A DNA stretch of 64,000 nt from Pleurodeles waltl (lineage: Eukaryota > Chordata > Amphibia > Caudata > Salamandridae): NCBI RefSeq assembly GCF_031143425.1, contig NC_090445.1, forward strand, positions 822,838,817 to 822,902,816. The letters run 5' to 3'. The notes under the pieces were generated by a model. That model saw only the letters and a program-made list of their open reading frames with translations, did no database searches and was not told where the DNA came from. Of this stretch, positions 57,661 to 64,000 are shown piece by piece. The translations under genes and the position numbers were made by a program. Within the stretch, counting starts at the first letter, position 1. Each line of letters begins with the position of its first letter.

Positions 57661-59176
57661 GGCGGAAGAGGAGAGTGAACCTCTCCCCGACCTCCTCGCT
57701 GCCAAGAAAGGTGACGGGTCAGTGGAGGGTGTCATTTTCTCTGACTCCCTGACCGTAGACCAGAGAGGGGGCTGCTACCAGTTACTGGAACAGTACTCTT
57801 CCCTGTTTTCTCTCACCCCTGGACGCACACACTTGTGTGTCCATGATATTGACACGGGAGACAGTCCCCCTGTAAAGAACAAAATTTACAGGTTGTCAGA
57901 CAAGGTGAAGGCCAGCATCAAAGAGGAAGTCTCCAAGATGTTGGCTCTTGGGGTTATTGAGAAGTCTAGCAGTCCCTGGGCCAGCCCTGTTGTGCTGGTA
58001 CCCAAGGCTGTTGCCACTGGTGCCAAGCCAGAACTTAGGTTCTGCGTGGACTACCGGGGCCTCAATTCAGTCACATGGACTGACGCTCACCCCATCCCCC
58101 GAGCTGATGAGCTCGTAGACAGGCTAGACGCTGCCAAATTCCTCAGTACTTTTGATCTCACATCAGGGTACAGGCAGATCGCCTTGACTGAGGGGGCTAA
58201 AGAGAGATCAGCATTTTCCACACCCAAGAGCCATTACCAATTCCGGGTGATGCCCTTTGGGTTGAAAAATGCTCCTGCTACCTTCCAACGGTTGGTTAAC
58301 GGGATCCTAGCTGGCAAGGATGCCTTCTGCGCAGCCTACTTGGATGACATTGCCGTCTACAGTGACAGCTGGGAGGAACACCTGCTCCACCTCAAGGAGG
58401 TGCTTCAGGCCCTGCAACAGTCAGGCCTGACCATCAAAGCCAGTAAGTGCCAGATTGGGCAGGGTTCCTTGGTGTACTTGGGACACCTAGTATGTGGTGG
58501 CAAGATGCAACCATTCCAGGCCAAGATTGAAACTATCAAGGCCTGGCAACCACCTAGAACCCAAACAGAGGTGAGAGCCTTCTTAGGCCTCACCGGATAT
58601 TACCGCAGATTTGTCAAGGGCTATGGAACCATGGTGACACCCTTGACAGAACTCACATCCAAAAAGCAACCTAGGTTGGTGAATTGGACAGAGGCTTGTC
58701 AGAAAGCCTTTGATTCTCTGAAGGAAGCCATGTGCACGGCCCCCGTGCTCAAGGCCCCTGACTACTCCAAGGAATGTCTCGTGCAGACAGATGCTTCAGA
58801 GCATGGCATAGGGGCAGTCCTAGCACAGCGAAACGAGGAGGGCCTAGACCAACCAGTAGTCTTTATTAGCAGAAGACTATTACCACTGGAACAGAGGTGG
58901 AGTGCTATTGAAAGAGAAGCCTTTGCTGTGGTCTGGGCACTGAAGAAGCTGAGACCATACCTGTTTGGGACTCACTTCCGGGTTCAGACAGACCACAGGC
59001 CCCTCAGATGGCTCATGCAGATGAGGGGTGAGAATCCAAAACTCTTGAGGTGGTCCATTTCCCTACAGGGGATGGACTTTACGGTGGAACATCGCCCAGG
59101 GGTTGACCACGCCAATGCTGATGGTCTCTTCAGATACTTCTGCCTTAGCGATGAGAGCTCCCAGGAGGTTGGGTAG
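57661..59176 (+). CDS. rt: Gmr1-like reverse transcriptase and RNase H, open frame
   Basis: It is part of a 733-codon frame that opens at 56975 (the first codon is GTG, mid-integrase) and stops at 59174-59176. RT motifs in order: PVVLVPK, LRFCVDYRGLN, FDLTSGYRQIAL (first aspartate), FGLKNAPATFQ and the catalytic YLDDIAVYS at about codon 455. RNase H follows with TDASEHGIGAVL (about codon 605), IEREAFAVVWAL, TDHRPLRWL and VDHANADGL. It ends 30 bp before the 3' LTR. No lesion is visible in this part, so the RT-RNase H moiety could be intact, though expression would need the upstream stop and shifts bypassed. Confidence 0.93.
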
Positions 59177-59206
59177 CTCTCCCCACTTTCAGCTGGTGGG
59201 GACACA

Positions 59207-60748
59207 TGTTAGACCTGACAGCCTTAGGGTGGTCACCCCTAACTTTTTGCCTCCCTACACTTTTTGGACACTGTTTTTGCTGGCTTTTAGACTCTGCGCA
59301 CTTTACCACTGCTAACCAGTGCTAAAGTGCATATGCTCTCTCCCTTTAAACATGGTAACCTTGGATCACACCCAATTGGACTATTTGATTTACTTATAAG
59401 TCCCTAGTAAAGTGCACTATATCTGCCCAGGGCCTGCAGCACTGGTTGTGCCACCCACCTTAGTAGCCCCTTTACCTTGTCTCAGGCCTGCCATTGCAAG
59501 GCCTGTGTGTGCAGTTTCACTGTCACTTCGACTTGGCATTTAAAAGTACTTGCTAAGCCTAAAACTCCCCTTTTTCTACATATAAGTCATCCCTAATGTG
59601 TGCCCTAGGTAACCCCTAGAGCAGGGTGCTTTCTAGGTAAAAGGCAGGACATGTACCTGTGTAGTTTACATGTCCTGGTAATGTAAGACTCCTAAATTCG
59701 TTTTTATACTACTGTGGGGCCTGCTCCCTTCATAGGCTAACATTGCGGCTGCCCTCATACATTGTTGAAGTGGTAGCTGCTGATCTGAAAGGAGTAGGAA
59801 GGTCATATTTAGTATGGCCAGAATGGTAATACAAAATCCTGCTGACTGGTGAAGTTGGATTTAATATTACTATTTTAGAAGTGCCACTTTTAGAAAGTGA
59901 GCATTTCTCTGTACTTAAATCTTTCTGTACCTTACAATCCACGTCTGGCTGGGTTTAGTTGACAGCTCCTAGTGCATTCACTCAGACACACTCCAAACAC
60001 AGGGTGATCAGCCTCACTTGCATACATCTGCATTTTGAATGGGTATTCCTGGGCTGGGAGGGTGAAGGGCCTGCTCTGACACAAAGGACTGCCACACCCC
60101 CTACTGGGACCCTGGCAGACAGGATTGAACTGAAAGGGGACCTGGTGCACTTCTGAACCACTCTTTGAAGTCTCCCGAACTTCAAAGGCACATTTGGGTA
60201 TAAAACAGGTCCTCTGCCCTACCACCTGAGACACTTGCTGGAGAAGAAACCTGAACCAGAACCTGCACCCTGACAAGAAGAACTGCCTGGCTGCCTAAAG
60301 GACTCACCTGACTGCTTTCTACAGAGGACTGCTGCCTTGCTGTTGCCCTGCTGCCTTGCTGAACTCTTGCCTTGCTGCAGAAGTGCTCTCCAAGGGCTTG
60401 GCTAGAGCTTGCCTCCTGTTCCCTGAAGTCTCAGGACCAAAAAGACTTCTCTCGTTCAACTGGACCCCTTGTGCCGTGAACAATTCGACGCACAGCTTGT
60501 TCCGCGGTGAAAAATTCACTGCACGCCGACCCGGAAAGACGCCGATCGACCCCGCGAGGAAAAGATCGACGCGATGCCTCCGGTGCGACTGGAACTTCGG
60601 CACACGGCCCGCCTGGACAACGCTGCCCGACTACCAGAGGGTGGGCACAGGATAATTTGGATTGTGTGTGACTTACCCTGGCTAGAGTGAGGGTCCTTGC
60701 TTGGACAGGGGTTAACCTGACTGCCAACCAAAGACCCCATTTCTAACA
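59207..60748 (+). repeat. 3' LTR of the Gmr1-like element
   Basis: The LTR is 1,542 bp, TGTTAGACC...TTCTAACA, preceded by GGTGGGGACACA as a short purine-rich primer. It has CpG-rich GACGCACAGC and GATCGACGCGATG-type motifs near 60485-60580. Compared with the 5' LTR it retains about 70 bp around 60393-60480. Confidence 0.93.
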
Positions 60749-60753
60749 AAAAC

Positions 60754-61290
60754 GTAAAGACCCACACAGATATTGTCCAAAACGGGGGTGATATACGGAA
60801 AATAGAATAGACTATTTGAAAGATTGTCTAAGAGAATGTGACAAAAAAGGGAAAAGGATGACTTACATTGCAGTGGGAGGCATTTCATGCATGGAAATAT
60901 TATGCAAGAAAGAGACAGTGGCAGAGTCAAGAGATACTTTTGGGAAAGTAATGAAATATGAAAGGGAAAGAATGGAAGAGGTACTTGATACAGCCTGTAA
61001 AGAAGAGGAGTTGACATTAGAGAGATATTTTGTACAAAAGGGACAATATACTAAGGCAATGGTACCGAATTAAAAGACAGAGGCAGGGGTGAATTTATGG
61101 AACAGGGATCATTACATTGTACAATTACTACACCTCATTCAGGATTTAAAATAGTACATGTGCTGCAACAACAAGAACAGATAACAGGAGGATGGGGAGA
61201 ACAAAATACTAATCAGAATGCAGAAGGTGCAAATAGACAGACATATTCATCTGATGTACTAGATAAAAGGACTGATTTTGAATGAATGTT
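60754..61290 (+). pseudogene. Gag-like region of the second ERV, after the Gypsy insertion
   Basis: Sequence continuing from 52732 once the Gmr1-like element is removed. A frame of about 85 codons (60816-61073) is Lys/Glu-rich and helix-prone (MKYERERMEEVLDTACKEEELTLERYF). A Gln-rich frame (61097-61285) follows. Neither contains a motif I recognise. Placement between an LTR/MG-start and pol fragments suggests gag. Confidence 0.45.
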
Positions 61291-61399
61291 GAGATCAGCT
61301 ATGCAATTTTCATGAAATTTTCATGCAGGCTCCCTCGGGTTATAGTGACTGTTTGGTATATGAAGAAGGGTTTTTGATACTCTTACCTGTCAACACAAT

Positions 61400-61570
61400 A
61401 CGGCATTAATGCAGTACAAAATGATTTGTTATTGATCAGCACTGCTAAAGAACAGTGCATAAGAGAAACTGTAAATGAACTGAATTTTGTAAAATGCCAT
61501 GGGACACAAGGTGTCTCCTGAAAAGATACAATTTGTTCAGTAAAAAGGTTTCTACTTGGTAACCTTTTGT
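61400..61570 (+). pseudogene. pol: RT palm/thumb fragment of the second ERV
   Basis: Plus-strand translation gives NDLLLISTAKEQCIRETVNELNF, which matches the segment after YVDD in retroviral RTs (DDLLIAS.TKE.C...T...L..L). A KRFLLGNLL-like end then corresponds to KYLGHLL. The YVDD itself is degraded and an in-frame TGA is present. Upstream RT is missing. Confidence 0.6.
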
Positions 61571-62074
61571 AGAAAAGCGCGGAGACAATTGGACATGGAG
61601 AGCATTACATATATTTCGGTTGTACCACCTCTAAACAGACTTTAGAATACATTACAGCATGGACAGAGAATACAATGATATGTCTGTTTTGCAGGCTAAA
61701 TAAATCTGAGTTGTGTTTGAGAATGATTCTGTACTACCTGGTAACTAAATAAGGTATAACTTTTTATAGTTCTTTACTTCATACTTATATGAATTTGTAG
61801 GCCATGCAGATTGCAGATTCCCTAAGATGGTCTATCATAAAACAAGTGGGTATTTATGAGAAAAACTGATATAGCAGCCAGTTTGGTAGGTTTATTTTCT
61901 TCCAGATAACAATACCCTGCAAGAGTATGCCTTCTGATTCTGTATCCATGTAAAATGTTTTTTGCATTAGCCTTACAAAATGTAATGTAATGCTTTCATA
62001 ATTTCTATTTTTATTAATGTGCACTAAGCCTGGTTTTGCTTAAATGAGGAAAATATATAAGTGAATGAAATTGT

Positions 62075-62330
62075 GATGTGGTCTTATGCTGCCTATCACC
62101 CAGAAGCAGTGGGTGCGGTAGAAAGGAAGAATGGCATGCTCAAAATTTCAGATTGTAAATTATGTGCAGAAATATAATTAACATGGATAGACGCATGGCT
62201 GATTTGCATTCATGAGCAAGAGAGATGCCCCTGATGCAAAACCAATAATTGAGCTCCATGGAATAGTTACTGACAGACCAATGACAGCTTGGGGAGGGGG
62301 GTTCTAGGAGCAATGACAGTTACAAGACTT
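62075..62330 (+). pseudogene. pol: Integrase core fragment of the second ERV
   Basis: WSYAAYHPEAVGAVERKNGMLK contains the integrase pattern Y.P...G.VER.N..LK with the catalytic glutamate. TWIDAWLICIHEQE resembles the following helix. Stops follow. It is separated from the RT fragment by about 500 bp without recognisable RNase H, so pol is internally deleted. Confidence 0.65.
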
Positions 62331-62339
62331 TGCGGATCA

Positions 62340-63405
62340 AATTAATCAGTCCTCCCAGCCTATTAGAGAAACTTATTCCATTGTAAATTCATTCTTAAAA
62401 CCTAAGGTCACCGGAGAGGGCCCTCCCCTGTCTCAAGCACGATGTAAAGAGTTGGTCAATTACTTTCTGGGAAAGTTTAGGCATATATATGAGTCACTAT
62501 CATAGGACTCTGACTCCTAATTCCACAGTCGGAGCCACTATAGGGATGGGCGGAATGGAATTTTCTACCTTTCTCCACTAAGTAAAGATAATATTCTGAC
62601 AACTGTTAGCTCTGTAAAATCTGGCTCCCCACGGGACCCTGCCCCCATAGAAATTATGATGACAGGGAGAGATGCCATTGTCTCAGCTTTAACAACTTTT
62701 TATAATCAGTCAATAGAAAGTGGCCTTTGTCCAGATTCCTAGAAACAATCTGTCATTCATCCACTGTTGAAGACCCTGATGGGACAGAAATATATAGTCC
62801 AATATCATCACACGCAGGGGCTAGTAAAATATTGGAAAAGTTGATAAACAGGCATCTTACAACCTATCTGGAAACTAACAACTTACTGTACTAGGCACAA
62901 ATTGGGTTTTTCCCAGTTTGGGTACAGCAACAGCTCTACTATTAGCTACAGAAGATCCTGAAAAGATATTGGACCAAAGAGGCTCGGCTGTACTTATTCT
63001 TTTAGACTTAAGCGCAGCTTTTGACATGGTTGTTGGTATCACCAGCAAGGTACTTAGCTGGTTGACCTCGTTTCTAGAGAATAGGAGTTTCCAGGTCAAT
63101 GAAGGGCTTTTCTTATCTGAGACACATCAGTTAAAGTGTGGAGTGCCGTAGAGATCCTCCCTGAGCCCCATGCTTTTTAATGTGTATGTCCACCTGTCAT
63201 TTGTGCCTCAGATTTCGCCATGGTGTCTTATGCGGACGACCCCCAGATTGTAGTCTCCTTATTGCCTAATATTGAAATAACATCAGTGAAACTTTCTACC
63301 TGCTTGGAACAAGTTTCCAGCTGGATGGTGGCCAGTCACCTCAAACTAAATAGGGATAAGGCAGAGGTCGTGGTTATGGGAAACAACATTTCCCTATGGG
63401 GTCAG
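62340..63405 (+). pseudogene. L2/CR1-type LINE RT fragment
   Basis: The linker wording RETYSIVNSFLKPKV (62366) and ARCKELVNYFLGKF (62440) precedes RT. Next come SGSPRDPAPIEIM, SALTTFYNQSIESGLCP, then AVLILLDLSAAFDMV (63000 region, first RT aspartate), LSWLTSFLENR, KCGVP.RSSLSPMLFNVYV and SYADD.QIVVSL (63224). NRDKAEVVVMG closes it. It has a stop in the GVPQGS block and small deletions. It ends at 63405, where an LTR begins. It is a different subfamily from the 32-kb copy. Confidence 0.82.
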
Positions 63406-64000
63406 TGTTAGAAATTGAGTCTCTAGTTGGCAGAGGTATGCACCCTGTCCAAGTAGGGACCGCAGTTCTAGTCAGGGTAAGTCACAATGCAACTTAAATT
63501 ATCCTGTGCTCACCCTCCGGTAGCTTGGCACAAAGCAGGTAGGCTTAACATAGAAGGTAATGTGTAAAGTATCTGTGCAATAACCCATACAGTAATGCAG
63601 TGAAAACACCACAAAATGCACTTGACACCAGTTTAGGAAAATAGATAATATTTATCTAAATAAAGTAAGGCCAAAATGACAAAAATCCAATGAGCACAAG
63701 TCAAGATATCACCTTTTAAAGGGTTATTTGTGTTTTAATCCATAAGAATCAGTGGTTGTATCTTTTTAATACTCAGTACCTGGCATGAGTTGAAAATAAT
63801 GATGCAAAGGGGCCTCAGAGGAGAAGACCCGTCAGTAAATAAAGCAATGCGTCGGGTTTTCCAGCATGGCAGAGGTGATGCATCAATTCTTTCCACATGG
63901 CAAGGTGATGCATCGATTTCAGGTCGTACAGCCTTGGTTCCTCAGTGCGGTGCCAGAATATTTTGACATCCAGGGATGATGCGTGGAAAATCCATAACAA
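63406..64000 (-). repeat. Reverse-oriented Gmr1-like LTR, cut by window end
   Basis: From 63406 the sequence TGTTAGAAATTGAGTCT, GTTGGCAG, CTAGTCAGGGTAAGTCAC and AATTATCCTGTGCTCACCC matches the reverse complement of the 3' end of the 52.7-kb element's LTR, at roughly 80% for the first 130 bp. Past that it is a distinct subfamily with GATGCATC/GATGCGTCGG motifs. It is therefore the 3' end of an LTR on the minus strand; the rest lies beyond the window. Confidence 0.75.

Larger units (their letters stand above)
52728..60753 (+). mobile_element. Gmr1-like Ty3/Gypsy retrotransposon, integrase before RT
   Basis: An 8,016-bp element (52733-60748) with LTRs 52733-54231 and 59207-60748 and AAAAC on both sides (52728-52732, 60749-60753), a 5-bp duplication. 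The order on the plus strand is gag (SCAN-like capsid, zinc knuckle), protease, integrase, RT, RNase H. Integrase upstream of RT is the hallmark of the Gmr1 group and differs from ordinary Gypsy and retroviruses. The last 733 codons (integrase core to RNase H) are open; gag-pro-integrase have a stop and a few shifts. It lies inside the second ERV. Confidence 0.93.

Overview
This window looks like intergenic DNA from a vertebrate with a very large, repeat-rich genome. A salamander or newt is my best inference, from long young ERVs, long L1s, L2/CR1-type LINEs, Gmr1-like Gypsy elements, piggyBac-like and hairpin-rich repeats, and no host exon that I can support. No tRNA or rRNA gene, CRISPR array, operon or bacterial-type gene is visible. 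Essentially all recognisable coding sequence belongs to mobile elements, most of it broken by stops and frameshifts.

Layout: (1) 0.5-1.3 kb, a miniature LTR element with two LTRs of about 240 bp, a tRNA-Leu-type primer site, a purine tract and no ORF. (2) 2.98-22.21 kb, a piggyBac-like repeat (TTAA target, CCCCTTC termini) made largely of tandem hairpin arrays. It is split by a complete 14.1-kb endogenous retrovirus on the minus strand (3,703-17,783) with 1.6-kb LTRs, a 4-bp target duplication and gag, pro-pol and env. That provirus is itself broken in RNase H by a 565-bp hairpin-rich MITE. (3) 22.9-24.4 kb, a decayed minus-strand LINE. (4) 26.28-37.07 kb, an L1 element with a 15-17 bp target duplication, carrying a nested 3.8-kb L2/CR1-type LINE (32,118-35,889). 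(5) 37.6-46.9 kb, a MITE, a minus-strand L1 fragment holding a small hAT element, and a minus-strand L2/CR1-type element split by a 4.6-kb AT-rich insertion full of tandem arrays. (6) 50.0-62.3 kb, remnants of a second ERV with a 20-base match to tRNA-Arg at its primer site. Its gag-like region is interrupted by an 8.0-kb Gmr1-like Ty3/Gypsy element (52,733-60,748). (7) 62.3-63.4 kb, an L2/CR1-type RT fragment. (8) 63.4 kb to the end, a reverse-oriented LTR related to that of the Gmr1-like element.

The most interesting biology is the Gmr1-like element: integrase lies upstream of reverse transcriptase, and the capsid resembles the vertebrate SCAN domain. Next are the nested repeat 'matryoshka' around the 14-kb provirus and the recurrent hairpin-train architecture of several unrelated-looking repeats. 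Four different primer-binding sites (tRNA-Leu-UAA, an initiator-Met-like site, tRNA-Arg-ACG, tRNA-Leu-AAG-like) show four independent LTR lineages in 64 kb. tRNA matches and family names come from memory of those families, not from a search.
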